Shown here one piece after another: positions 38,020-47,484 of a DNA stretch of 48,246 nucleotides. Position 1 is the first letter of the stretch; every line of letters begins with the position of its first letter. Origin of the DNA: a virus; IMG/VR virus record IMGVR_UViG_3300050120_000022, positions 1-48,246 of that record; one strand, written 5' to 3'. Below the pieces are notes generated by a model. It did not search any database, was not told the DNA's origin, and worked only from the letters and a program-made list of their open reading frames with translations. Both the position numbers and the translations under genes were made by a program.

Positions 38020-40161
38020 ATGAAGAGAAAAATTTTCGATCTACTCGTATTGTTATTGAGCACAACCGCTGCTTTCGCGCAATATACTAACACGCCTAAC
38101 ATTGGCTTGAAAGTACCTATTCGCGGCTCTAACAATTGGGATATTCCGTTGTACTACGATTGGACGATGATTGATAACATGCTAGGCGGTCAAACTCCAT
38201 TGCCTAACGGTTTGCAAGTAATTGGCCCGGTGTCTATGCCCGGTTTTACTTTTACATCATCGCAGATTGTTACAGGGCTTGGTTATCAGCCTTTGAATCC
38301 AACTAACAATTTAAGCGATGTAAACAACGCTGCAACCGCTCTTGCAAATCTTGGCGGCATTGGTGCTAACTCCTATCAAGGTACCTGGAGCAGTTCTACA
38401 AGTTATACTAGATCGGCAATTGTACTTTACAATGGTATAAGTTACATTTCATTGCAAACTGGCAATGTAAACAATGAACCTGATACTTCCCCTAGCTATT
38501 GGGGCGCACTTGGTAGCGTTGTACCAACTGGAAGCAATAGCACATTGGGAATTTTGAAATGTGATGGTACAACCGCATCATGCCCTAGTGGAACAATTAG
38601 CGTTATTGGCGGCGGTGGTAGCACAGGATTACAAATTGAACACACATTTTCTAGCGCCGGTACTTACAATTACAATCATGCTTTGAATGATGAATACCCA
38701 ATCTATCAATGCTATAGTTTGAGCGGTGCTACAGCTTTTTCAGCATCTCCAGTTGATGCAAACAACTTGGCAATTTCAGTAAATGCAGCGTCTACAATCT
38801 TATGTAGCTTTTTGCCCACACATCAACTAGGCGCGGATTTCAGTTTTACAATTACTCCTAGTTCATTAAATTATACGATTTCAGGCGGCGGCACACAAAC
38901 TCCAACAGTAGCTATTGCACAGTCTGCAATCAACGGTTATACAGGCACAGTAACCTATTCTGTTAGTGGCTTGCCTACTGGTATGACTGGCGCATTTAGC
39001 CCAACTACAATTTCAGGTAGTGGAAGCTCTACACTTACTTTGAGCTTTGCTTCTAGCTTTACTCCTGGCACTTATACTTATACTGTCAGTGCAACAGATG
39101 GAACCATAACACATACCAACCCTGGTAGTATAACAGTAATTGCGGCGGGCAGCGGAGATTTCAGCTTTACTATCACTCCTAGCACTTATACTTTTACTCC
39201 AACAATGGAAGGCACACAAACACCAACTTTTGCTATAGCTCAAACAGCTATTAGCGGCTATGCAGGTACAGTAACATATTCAACAACCGGATTAGCATCT
39301 GGAATGTCATCCGGCTATAGTCCGTCTACCATAACTGGTACCGGCTCTAGCACTCTTTCTGTTAGTTTCCCTGCAACTCAAGCGGCTGGACTAACAACAA
39401 TTACTGCTAGCGGCACAGATGGAACACTTACACATACTAACCCGCTTGCTTTGACTATTAGCGATATAAACAGCGGCTTACTTGATGGTTGGCAAATGAA
39501 TGAAGGTACAGGCTTAACATTCTTCGATGCCACTAGCAACGCAAATAATCTAACAGTAGGATCGGGTTGCGGTTCATGGGGCACAGTTACAGGAATTGGA
39601 ACAGCATTTAGTTTCAACGGTGCATGCTTAGGCGCTCTTGGAACTAACGATACTCTTACCAATTTTGACGGTACAGCGCCATTCAGTATTTCAGCTTGGA
39701 TTGAATGGACAAATTCAACTGGTAATTGGGAAGTTATTGCAGAAAATTTGAATGGGCCATATGAGAGTACAGGGAAAGGGATTTTCTGGAGCAAGAATAA
39801 TTCCGAGCACTTATATGTTCAGATTATGAATTCTTCTGCAAACCTTATAACGCTAGGCTCTCCTAGCACTACACTTGCACCAAACACACTTTACTTTGTA
39901 GTCTTAACTTACGATGGATCGAAAACAGCGGCGGGCACAATTCAATACGTTAATGCTACTGCTCTAAGCCCAAACGTCATTACAAATTCGCTCGCCGGAA
40001 CAATCGCATCGGCCACACCATTCACATTCGCTGGCCCAAATGCAGCGGATACAAATGCAGCTAATTATTACCATCAAGGCCCGCAAGCATTCGTGCGAGT
40101 CTATAACCGGGTTCTTACTTCAAGTGATATTACTGCGATGTATGCAGCGGGGCCACGATAA
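38020..40161 (+). CDS. exported multi-domain adhesin-like protein in the tail-fibre region
   Basis: 713 aa. Residues 1-21 are a Sec signal peptide (MKRKIFDLLVLLLSTTAAFA-Q). Then a short NTPNIGLKVPIRGSNNWDIP module, a 'GTWSSSTSYTRSAIVLYNGISYI' carbohydrate-binding-like motif at about 120-145, two tandem Ig-like repeats of about 100 aa (each starting DFSFTITPS, with TPT.AIAQ.AI.GY.GTVTYS), and a C-terminal LamG/concanavalin-like domain (SGLLDGWQMNEGTG... to the end). Coupled to the tailspike gene by a 1-bp overlap. Either a fibre whose start is miscalled or a genuinely exported binding protein. Confidence 0.75.
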   Translation: MKRKIFDLLVLLLSTTAAFAQYTNTPNIGLKVPIRGSNNWDIPLYYDWTMIDNMLGGQTPLPNGLQVIGPVSMPGFTFTSSQIVTGLGYQPLNPTNNLSDVNNAATALANLGGIGANSYQGTWSSSTSYTRSAIVLYNGISYISLQTGNVNNEPDTSPSYWGALGSVVPTGSNSTLGILKCDGTTASCPSGTISVIGGGGSTGLQIEHTFSSAGTYNYNHALNDEYPIYQCYSLSGATAFSASPVDANNLAISVNAASTILCSFLPTHQLGADFSFTITPSSLNYTISGGGTQTPTVAIAQSAINGYTGTVTYSVSGLPTGMTGAFSPTTISGSGSSTLTLSFASSFTPGTYTYTVSATDGTITHTNPGSITVIAAGSGDFSFTITPSTYTFTPTMEGTQTPTFAIAQTAISGYAGTVTYSTTGLASGMSSGYSPSTITGTGSSTLSVSFPATQAAGLTTITASGTDGTLTHTNPLALTISDINSGLLDGWQMNEGTGLTFFDATSNANNLTVGSGCGSWGTVTGIGTAFSFNGACLGALGTNDTLTNFDGTAPFSISAWIEWTNSTGNWEVIAENLNGPYESTGKGIFWSKNNSEHLYVQIMNSSANLITLGSPSTTLAPNTLYFVVLTYDGSKTAAGTIQYVNATALSPNVITNSLAGTIASATPFTFAGPNAADTNAANYYHQGPQAFVRVYNRVLTSSDITAMYAAGPR

Positions 40162-41621
40162 TGCAAACAGTACCGCAGATTGGCGCAAATATACTTTACG
40201 CTTCGCAAAATGGCTGTGTGCCTGATTGCGTGGTAGCAACCGGGGTTAAGGTTGGCGGCGGCACTCCTACAGATAACACAGGCGTACTTAACGCCTTGAT
40301 TGCCATTGCATCGGCAATGCCGGGCGGCGGCAAAGTCATCCTTGATGGTGGCTTTGCCCACAAAGGAATTGTACTAGCGTCCAACGTTGTTATTGAAGGC
40401 GTGCATCAACAGTTGAGCGGGCTTTTTCTAATTAGCGGTAGTAATACACACTGTTTATCTAATTGGACAAGCTCAGGGCAAGCGGCAATGAGTAATATTG
40501 TTTTGCGTAATTTTACGGTGAATGGAAATTACCCTAATAATGGCGCAACCGGCAGTTTTGAATGTGGCATTTTCATCTACAACGCTTCTAATATAGTTAT
40601 GGAAGCTATAACGATGATAAATGTTACTTACTTCAATGTTCTGTTGGAAACTGTAAGCAATGTTTACACGCGAGATTGCACAATAACTAGCACTCATCTT
40701 AATGCAGATGGTTTCCACATTTCAGGCGGCGCGGGTTGTAGCAATCTTAAATTTTTTGGTCACACAATTTCTACTTACGACGATGCTATTGCATTAAATG
40801 CGCCAGAGCAACAAGATGGCCCTTCAACAGGTGGCCCAATTACTGATGTTCAAATTGTGGGCAATACATTTATTGGCTTTGGCGTGCGTATGTATTCATC
40901 TTCAAGCGGTAGCGCCAGAGTATCGCGTGTTCAAGTATCGAATAACTCCGGTAATATGATTGGTCAATCATGGTCAATTGCCCGCGCTTACTTGTTAGGA
41001 AATTCCGATGCTTATGCAGATGGAATCGAAACATTCAAAGCGGCCAATAGTACCTACAATGTAGATTCAAGCGGTAATTATGTACATTTGACAGATTCAT
41101 TTGGTGATGTTGAATTAGTGCAAGAAACTTGGGATGCGCCAGTCGCGGCGGCTGCTTTTGTACTGTTTGATAAGACGGCTATAACAGGCTCTAACTTAGT
41201 TCTTCGTGGCTGCAAAATTTATCGTAACACTAGAGGCAGTTCGCTTGCTTTCTTACTTCAATGTAATTCGGCGGCGGCTGGTACAGTTATTAACCGTGTT
41301 GAATTAGACGGTACCGACATTGTTGACCAACAAGGGCAGACTTACTCGCAATCGCCTTATGCAATCGATATGGCGAATATGTCAATCACAGAATTAGTAA
41401 TAAATTCTTTAGACCCAACACATTTTGCAGCCCTAGTAAATCCTACAACTGGATTTACCGGCATTGGTAAAATTAGCGGCCCTGGAGTTTTGCAATCAGG
41501 TTATCAAATTCCAGATAGTGTTATGGCAAACAACACGCCTTATATCTCAGCAACTAGCCCTAATGCCGGTAAGCCGTGCATTAAGATTAGTGGAACGGTG
41601 TACCCTTATGTATTTTCGTAA
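40161..41621 (+). CDS. tailspike with pectate-lyase-like beta-helix
   Basis: 486 aa. DNTGVLNALIAIASAMPGGGKVILDGGFAHKGIVLASNVVIEGV read in parts is the pectate lyase superfamily start, followed by beta-helix rungs (NIVLRNFTVNGN, NIVMEAITMINVTYFNVLLE, NLKFFGHTI, QIVGNTFIGFG, RVQVSNNSGN). Probable depolymerase or receptor-destroying spike. Short N terminus with no obvious baseplate anchor and no signal peptide. Confidence 0.8.
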   Translation: MQTVPQIGANILYASQNGCVPDCVVATGVKVGGGTPTDNTGVLNALIAIASAMPGGGKVILDGGFAHKGIVLASNVVIEGVHQQLSGLFLISGSNTHCLSNWTSSGQAAMSNIVLRNFTVNGNYPNNGATGSFECGIFIYNASNIVMEAITMINVTYFNVLLETVSNVYTRDCTITSTHLNADGFHISGGAGCSNLKFFGHTISTYDDAIALNAPEQQDGPSTGGPITDVQIVGNTFIGFGVRMYSSSSGSARVSRVQVSNNSGNMIGQSWSIARAYLLGNSDAYADGIETFKAANSTYNVDSSGNYVHLTDSFGDVELVQETWDAPVAAAAFVLFDKTAITGSNLVLRGCKIYRNTRGSSLAFLLQCNSAAAGTVINRVELDGTDIVDQQGQTYSQSPYAIDMANMSITELVINSLDPTHFAALVNPTTGFTGIGKISGPGVLQSGYQIPDSVMANNTPYISATSPNAGKPCIKISGTVYPYVFS

Positions 41622-42255
41622 ACTGATTACTCTACTTGCGTTGTTAATACCAACGTTCGCTTTTGCACAGTTCACAACCAATTGTGTTTTAATTGGTACA
41701 GGTGCAAACACAATTGGTTGTAGTACAGTTACAACCGCTACTTTACCATCTTTAACTGCCAATCAAACTTTTAGCGGAGCGATTCTTTTTACTGGTAGTG
41801 CTAATTTCACAACTGGTAGTTTTGGAGTTAATGCAGTTGGATTTTATGTATCCGGCAATACTTTATTTTCAATTGCCAGTGATGCAACGTTTGTAATGGC
41901 TCCAACTATCGGCACAGCTACAAGCAGTACTAACTATGGCTCAACTGTGTTTGCCTATGAAAATGCTTATTGGCAAGGCAGCGCGTCAACCATCGGCGCT
42001 TTTCTAGGAACATCTACGCCAGCTATAGGCAGCAATCCTTTGATAACATTGAATCATACTTTCAATGCTAACTATGTAGTAGGTAGCGGCGGTACAGGAA
42101 CCGGGCAAGAGTATTGGGCTTATCCAACCGGCTTTAGTTTGTTGTATGGCCCGGCAACAGCCCCTAGCGGTAGTTGTACTATTGTTGGCTGGGAATTTAC
42201 TAACGATGGTCACGCTAGCTATTGCAACGGTACTACCTGGGCTACAAAGATTTAA
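41608..42255 (+). CDS. exported tail-region protein, 215 aa
   Basis: The ATG at 41608 overlaps the tailspike end by 14 bp and gives a clean signal peptide (MYFRKLITLLALLIPTFAFA-Q). The mature part is beta-rich, low complexity at first (TTATLPSLTANQTFSGAILF) and ends in APSGSCTIVGWEFTNDGHASYCNGTTWATKI with two cysteines. Like the 713-aa protein it is encoded in the late tail cluster but looks exported. Last gene before the convergent terminator. Confidence 0.7.
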   Translation: MYFRKLITLLALLIPTFAFAQFTTNCVLIGTGANTIGCSTVTTATLPSLTANQTFSGAILFTGSANFTTGSFGVNAVGFYVSGNTLFSIASDATFVMAPTIGTATSSTNYGSTVFAYENAYWQGSASTIGAFLGTSTPAIGSNPLITLNHTFNANYVVGSGGTGTGQEYWAYPTGFSLLYGPATAPSGSCTIVGWEFTNDGHASYCNGTTWATKI

Positions 42256-42261
42256 CACAAG

Positions 42262-42330
42262 GTTGTGACGCGAGAGCACAACACTGCAAGGCAGGTGGGG
42301 CAAGTTTGCGAGAGCTTGCCCCGATTTTTA
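42262..42330 (+). terminator. tandem hairpins and terminator at the convergence point
   Basis: Hairpin 1: GTTGTG-ACGCGAGAG-CACAAC (42262-42282). Hairpin 2: GGGGCAAG-TTTGCGAGAG-CTTGCCCC (42297-42322) followed by GATTTTTA, a terminator for the late transcript. Both loops contain GCGAGAG. An alternative stem CACAA/TTGTG (42256-42267) excludes hairpin 1. The PolB stop lies in the T-run, so leftward transcripts enter the same structure. Confidence 0.75.
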
Positions 42331-44319
42331 TAGTCCTAAGTCTTTTAGTATTTCGTTAGATCGGTTGATGTAATAGTTGTAATCTAAATCAGCCGGTAGC
42401 TCTTGCAACATTTCCATCATCGGCATTGCACCATCTGAGTTAGGCACCTTGTTGCCATTTTTGCAATAGTTTATTTCGCCTTTGCAATTGGTGGAGTAAT
42501 ACCAGCGAATAGTTTTTCCGAGATACTTTCCACTCTTGCTAGCGCCTCCTGTAACATTTCGTACAGTACAGAATCGCCTAATATCTCTGCATCCACCAAT
42601 AGTATCGACAATTGGGATTTGATTAGCCAAATAAGCGATGATTGCGTCGTTGCAGATAAGTGATTCGGGATTTTTTGATAAGATTGTGTTTCCTCCACTA
42701 CCTTTTTCTGCATAGCTCCCCTTTACTTTCGCCTTTCCTTCAAGATCGATCGCCACGTAATTATTCACATCGCGGGCATACACGGCCCGGTACCGTTTCT
42801 CTTCCGTCTCAAAGCCTGTGAGGGCTTCCCAATGCGCCACAACCGCAGCTAGACGCTCCTGGTAAGCCGCTGGGCACTTGATGAGCACGCCGTCTGTGTT
42901 GGCGCTCACAATCGGGATACCGGCGCTTTCCAGCATATCTATAAGCATGAGCAAACAAAGTTGACCGGTGATGGTAACTTGAATCAACAAATCAGGCGCA
43001 TACAATACAGAATACTTATTGCCTAGCTTTCCAAATGACCCATTGACTGTTATCTTGATGCTGTCTGCAATAACAGAGTTTCCAGCTTTCTTTGCCTCAA
43101 CTCGCTTATCAACTAGCGTTTTATAGATGTGCAAGAATGTGCGGCCTAAATGTTTAGGAAACAATTCATTGTTTAAGATGATGTTTGGATAGTAACTTGT
43201 TACATCTCTATCGCAAAGAATTGTAGTTTCATCGGAGTAATGAACAGCGGATTTTTCGCTGCTGTGTAATCCTCCGATTCCCATACGATAAATGCAGTTG
43301 CCCACATGCAGTTTTAGGGCACCAATTTCCTTTGGTAACTCGATAGAGCCGGAATCACTGACAACAAACTTTGCGGCCTTGACTATCTCAAACATTTCCT
43401 TCAGAGCCGGATTCTTATAGCCTATAAATGTGGGCACGCGGTAATGATAGCTTTTGCCTGGAGGGATGTTGGGGCGTTCTGCTTTAGTACCGTGTATGCG
43501 CTCCCATTCGGATGCAATCACATACTCTGCAATTTGAGCGTCTGACTTAGAGCGTAAGTCAATGTTGTACTGCATTGACATTTCAATTCTAAGTTTCAAT
43601 TGCGGTTGCAACTCTTTGAATAGCAATTCATTGTTTTCCAAATCGTTAATGCAATACTGTCTTACTTTGTCGATTTGTTCAGGCTCTAAAATGCTATCGT
43701 GAGGAAACGGTAAATCCTGCATTCGCTTGCAATGCAGACGGCCCGCGTAGAGCTTCAGTGAACCTTTCAGCGGCGCAACTTCAATTAGATCGACGTGATT
43801 GAATTTACAAGCAGGTAGCTTATATTTGCGCTCAACATCATACGGTTTGGCTTCATTAAAGATGATCCAATTGGAAACAGCCTTTAGAAACGTTGTGCTG
43901 TTGCCCTGGAGTGCAAGCCGTATGATTGGTAAATCGTAAAACCTGGAGTTGAAGCCAACAACGCAATAGTTGTTTAGTAGCCATAGCAATTTAGAACGAT
44001 TAAAGTTAGTTGAAACTTCATAGCCTCTTTTAACCATATCAGGGGATATATCAGGTAACGATTCAAATAATACAATTTTTCCGGTTTCGTAATGCTTGAA
44101 TGCAACTAAAAAGTAGTTTTCAAACACTTCGCAATCAAACTGCATTGTTGTGCCAGCATATTGCGCTAACTCTTCATCTGACATTAACTCGTAAGCCACG
44201 TCAGAGTAATTCAATTCAAATTCATCAATGGGCACAACAACTGCATTGCTTGGCTTTGGAGTAAGCTCAAAGGCTTTTATACTCGGTTTGTCGGCTTGTG
44301 TTTCTACATCAAAGAACAT
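42328..44319 (-). CDS. family B DNA polymerase with 3'-5' exonuclease
   Basis: 663 aa. Exonuclease motifs: FDCEVFENYF (D62/E64), VGFNSRFYDLP at 121-131 and YCINDLENN at 222-230. Polymerase motifs: A DRDVTSYYPN at 370-379, B KITVNGSFGK at 422-431, C ANTDGV at 473-478 (the YxDTDS position; second Asp is replaced by Gly). The loss of the second motif C acidic residue is unusual but seen in some protein-primed or phage B-type enzymes. Encodes the phage replicase, immediately downstream of a clamp-like gene. Confidence 0.9.
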   Translation of the reverse strand: MFFDVETQADKPSIKAFELTPKPSNAVVVPIDEFELNYSDVAYELMSDEELAQYAGTTMQFDCEVFENYFLVAFKHYETGKIVLFESLPDISPDMVKRGYEVSTNFNRSKLLWLLNNYCVVGFNSRFYDLPIIRLALQGNSTTFLKAVSNWIIFNEAKPYDVERKYKLPACKFNHVDLIEVAPLKGSLKLYAGRLHCKRMQDLPFPHDSILEPEQIDKVRQYCINDLENNELLFKELQPQLKLRIEMSMQYNIDLRSKSDAQIAEYVIASEWERIHGTKAERPNIPPGKSYHYRVPTFIGYKNPALKEMFEIVKAAKFVVSDSGSIELPKEIGALKLHVGNCIYRMGIGGLHSSEKSAVHYSDETTILCDRDVTSYYPNIILNNELFPKHLGRTFLHIYKTLVDKRVEAKKAGNSVIADSIKITVNGSFGKLGNKYSVLYAPDLLIQVTITGQLCLLMLIDMLESAGIPIVSANTDGVLIKCPAAYQERLAAVVAHWEALTGFETEEKRYRAVYARDVNNYVAIDLEGKAKVKGSYAEKGSGGNTILSKNPESLICNDAIIAYLANQIPIVDTIGGCRDIRRFCTVRNVTGGASKSGKYLGKTIRWYYSTNCKGEINYCKNGNKVPNSDGAMPMMEMLQELPADLDYNYYINRSNEILKDLGL

Positions 44320-44327
44320 TTCAGCCC

Positions 44328-45323
44328 CTAGCCAGTAACAATTGCACCGCGTACATTGTCATTGAAAAACAATGTAATGTTTGGAAGTGCATTGAACGCA
44401 ATATGCTTGCAATACGCTTCAATCATAAGCAACGATTTAATACTTACAACCAAACCAACTGGCACGCCTTTGATTGAATCGGCAGCGTTGGTTAGTTGTG
44501 TTGGCGCTGTGACTCTTGCGCCGTCTTCAGTGAAATATATTTTTCCATCTTCGCTGAATGGCTGCAAACGCTTTGCAACTGCAAACAATCCTTTAGGCAC
44601 TGGAAAAGGTTGCACAGATTCAACGTTAAGAAACTTGTATAAATCTGGCAACTCTAATGCAGGATCGTAGCATTGTGATTTCAACCATGAGCCGTCATCG
44701 AACCAAAACGTTATGCTGTTGAAGTCAGAGGAAACGCCAAGCGATGTTAGCGTTTTATTCCACTTGCCTAGAGCCGTTACCAGCGTCTTAGGGGCAAGCA
44801 TCAACGGCGGCATAGAAACGCCGTGGAACGCTTCTAGGATCACATTGCCATCGCTGGCAAGGCAAACCCCGTTGCGAAGCTGTACAGAGGCGTTTACTAA
44901 CTTCTGTGCCCCTTCCGTCGCCAGAGTGCCTACAACCTGCATGGCAGTCTTCAGGCGTTCGTCGCAGGGCGCTTGTGCCGCATCCGGGTAGACCGCTGGC
45001 AAGCCGGAAGCCTCAAGGCAGGGGATAACCGCTTGGAAGTCTCCCGAACGCACAGCAAGGCGCGTAGCGTCAAGCAGCGTGAGGCTCACAGTCTCCCCGG
45101 ATTGCTCCAGCGCGTCAATCAGGCTGTGAGTATGCGGGCACGCTTGAATATCTTCAACGATTGGATGCGCGGCTGATAAAACGCTGTTGGTTGCAACGGC
45201 CCAATGGTTGAAAAGGCGGCAGTGGGTTTGTTCTGGCGAACCGTTAGCCTTTTGCGCGGCAACGATATGCCGCAACGCTTTCAAAAGTGAATTTTCAATT
45301 TTTGCTTTACGTGGTCTAGCCAT
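44328..45323 (-). CDS. sliding-clamp-like protein
   Basis: 331 aa from the ATG at 45323, chosen because GGGAG lies 8 nt upstream; the earlier ATG at 45338 has none. The pattern is that of a divergent beta-clamp: HCRLFNHWAVATNSVLSAAHPI, ETVSLTLLDATRLAVRSGDFQAVIPC, a mid-domain with VCLASDGNVILEAFHG, and a C-terminal ALPNITLFFNDNVRGAIVTG. Its place between MazG and the polymerase supports a processivity role. Assignment is by pattern only. Confidence 0.6.
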   Translation of the reverse strand: MARPRKAKIENSLLKALRHIVAAQKANGSPEQTHCRLFNHWAVATNSVLSAAHPIVEDIQACPHTHSLIDALEQSGETVSLTLLDATRLAVRSGDFQAVIPCLEASGLPAVYPDAAQAPCDERLKTAMQVVGTLATEGAQKLVNASVQLRNGVCLASDGNVILEAFHGVSMPPLMLAPKTLVTALGKWNKTLTSLGVSSDFNSITFWFDDGSWLKSQCYDPALELPDLYKFLNVESVQPFPVPKGLFAVAKRLQPFSEDGKIYFTEDGARVTAPTQLTNAADSIKGVPVGLVVSIKSLLMIEAYCKHIAFNALPNITLFFNDNVRGAIVTG

Positions 45324-45502
45324 TAGATAAACTCCCATGTATCAGACGCGAGTGATTTTTGATCGGGGATTGTTAAATAACTGCCTGGATTAACCAACCA
45401 TCCCCGTTCATTGAAACGCAATACCATCATTTCATTTTTGGCTTCTGGCCTATGAAACTTCTGGTATGGTTTTGCATTGGCAGCAATTTCTGCGATAGTC
45501 AA
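45323..45502 (-). CDS. small protein, 59 aa, TTG start, between MazG and clamp
   Basis: TTG at 45502 overlaps the MazG TGA, with AGGGG 8 nt upstream; its TAA overlaps the clamp ATG. Sequence MTIAEIAANAKPYQKFHRPE ... ERGWLVNPGSYLTIPDQKSL ... WEFI. No family recognised. The double overlap shows it is translated in series with its neighbours. Confidence 0.65.
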   Translation of the reverse strand: MTIAEIAANAKPYQKFHRPEAKNEMMVLRFNERGWLVNPGSYLTIPDQKSLASDTWEFI

Positions 45503-45882
45503 CGGTTATCCCCTTCAGATTTGATAACATTACGTATTGCTCTATCCTTCAACTTCAGATAGTTTTCAACGGCAACATGGCTAAGCGTTGTGTTAAGCTC
45601 CAATGCCAGCGCATTCAAATACCATAGAACATCTCCCATCTCTTTGATGATTTCTTGGCGCTCTTTGTCAGACACAGATTTTCCTGCCATACCGTCTATT
45701 TCATCTGACTGTTTGTAAGCAACATAGTTTCGCCAATGCTTTTTGATTTTGTCGCACAGTTCGCCAGCTTCGCCAACCAAGCCCATTGCAGGATAAATCA
45801 TGTTGCTACCTTGCATTGGATATTGCGCAAACCCCTTAACAGCATCGTTGTATGAATCAAAGGTATTGCCATTTCTGTACAT
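45499..45882 (-). CDS. MazG-like nucleotide pyrophosphohydrolase
   Basis: 127 aa. The MazG motif is present: GLVGEAGELCDKIKKHWRN (ExxE pair) and EIIKEMGDVLWYLNALALEL (ExxD pair), which bind Mg2+ and hydrolyse (d)NTP or (p)ppGpp-type substrates. Phage MazG proteins are thought to adjust nucleotide pools or host stress signalling. Lies within the replication operon. Confidence 0.88.
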   Translation of the reverse strand: MYRNGNTFDSYNDAVKGFAQYPMQGSNMIYPAMGLVGEAGELCDKIKKHWRNYVAYKQSDEIDGMAGKSVSDKERQEIIKEMGDVLWYLNALALELNTTLSHVAVENYLKLKDRAIRNVIKSEGDNR

Positions 45883-45894
45883 TATTTTATTCTC

Positions 45895-47484
45895 CTAGTA
45901 TTCAGTAGAAACCACTTCAGGATATTTGCGATTCACCCAAACGTTTATGCGCTTAGGCACACACAACGCGCTAGTCCATTTCAGGGCTTCATCAACAGAT
46001 GGCGGCGCTTCATCAACCTGCATTCGAGCTTTCCACCAATCACGGGCGCGTTTGCCTGGATAGCCCGGATACTCTAAGCAAACAACTTCATTGAATGCGC
46101 GAATACCGCAAATGTAAGTTACCTTCAACAGCGGCGGTTTACCTTCGCTTTGATACTTCGTATACAGAATACGCTGTACGTCGAACCATTCCATTTGCGG
46201 CATATCGGAGCGGATTAGATCATCTGTACCGGCAGTTGTGTTGAGCTTGACGTTTACAGGAAACTCATATCCACATTCAGAGCAGACGCGGGCGCTAGCA
46301 TGGTTGTATACTCCGCATTGGTCGCAGATGCGAATAGGCGGCACGCCTGGAGTACCTTGCCCGCGTTTTGTGGGTATAACAGGATCATTGATCGGCCCCA
46401 ACCTTGGGGTATTACCAGCAAAGTCTAAAACAAGCGCATTGCGCTTCATCGTTTCAGGTGAGGGCCGCGTTGCTCTGGATAGCATCTGTACCCATAATCC
46501 TGTGCTGACAGTGGGACGCAGCATAGGTACGAAGTCAATTGGTGGATAATCGAAACCAGTAGTAAGAACATTATTATTGACCACACAACGCAATTTTCCA
46601 GCCCTAAAATCACGCAATGCTTTGTCTCTGTTTTCATCTCCCATTTTGGAGTGGACTGCAACTGTGGGAATGCCAAAAGAACGCAGCATTTCTGCGATGT
46701 GTTCGGAATGTTTGATGCCGGATGCGAAGACAAGCCAACTTGTTCTCTCATGTCCATATTCTACCATTTCCTTGCAAACTTGGTAGTTGAGACTGTTAAC
46801 GTCTACAGTGGCTTCTAGTTCTGTTAAATTGAAGTCTCCGTTGCTTATACCTACATTGCTCAAATCAATTTGCGTAGCTGTTCGTTTAGAAATAAGCGGC
46901 GACAAAAACCCTTCAGAAATTAGCTTGTTAAATGCAGCCATGCCAGTTATATCAAAACAAATGTCAGTGAACATTCCGTCATTTGTTAATAGTCCTTGGC
47001 CTAGTCGATAGGGAGTAGCAGTAAAGCCAACAATGCGTAATTTTGGATTCACTTCAATCAGTTTCTTGATAACTTGCCCGTACATTGTATCTGCTTTTGG
47101 ACTAAGTAAATGAGCTTCGTCAATCAATAACAAATCTCTGTGCCCTATAGCATCCATATTTTTTACAACGCTAGCGACTCCACCAAATACAACAGGAAAT
47201 GCAGCCTCTTTTTGTTTTAGTCCAGCACTGTAGATACCGTATGGAGCCGACGGCCAAATACGTTTTAATGTGTTGCTGTTCTGAGAGATTAGCTCCTTCA
47301 CATGTACGAGGCTTAGGATTCTTTGATTAGGCCAGTTTTGTATTATGTTTCTAATCAAGCTGGCAATGATGAACGACTTACCGCCCCCGCCTGGAATGCA
47401 CACAAGCGGGTTCCCTTTGCCGTGGGTAGCAAAGTAATTCATTATCGAGTTTTCAGCTTCAGTTTGATAATATCTAGGTTGCAT
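45895..47484 (-). CDS. SF2 helicase, RadD-like, with zinc ribbon
   Basis: 529 aa. Walker A PGGGGKS at 31-37, DEAH at 122-125, TATP at 155-158, motif V VVNNNVLTTGFDYPPID at 301-317, motif VI QMLSRATRP at 333-341. A zinc ribbon (C387, C390, C401, C404) and a C-terminal domain follow, as in RadD/YejH. Probably unwinds recombination or replication intermediates for the Sak4/SSB/nuclease system. AGGA precedes the ATG, which overlaps the HNH gene upstream. Confidence 0.88.
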   Translation of the reverse strand: MQPRYYQTEAENSIMNYFATHGKGNPLVCIPGGGGKSFIIASLIRNIIQNWPNQRILSLVHVKELISQNSNTLKRIWPSAPYGIYSAGLKQKEAAFPVVFGGVASVVKNMDAIGHRDLLLIDEAHLLSPKADTMYGQVIKKLIEVNPKLRIVGFTATPYRLGQGLLTNDGMFTDICFDITGMAAFNKLISEGFLSPLISKRTATQIDLSNVGISNGDFNLTELEATVDVNSLNYQVCKEMVEYGHERTSWLVFASGIKHSEHIAEMLRSFGIPTVAVHSKMGDENRDKALRDFRAGKLRCVVNNNVLTTGFDYPPIDFVPMLRPTVSTGLWVQMLSRATRPSPETMKRNALVLDFAGNTPRLGPINDPVIPTKRGQGTPGVPPIRICDQCGVYNHASARVCSECGYEFPVNVKLNTTAGTDDLIRSDMPQMEWFDVQRILYTKYQSEGKPPLLKVTYICGIRAFNEVVCLEYPGYPGKRARDWWKARMQVDEAPPSVDEALKWTSALCVPKRINVWVNRKYPEVVSTEY

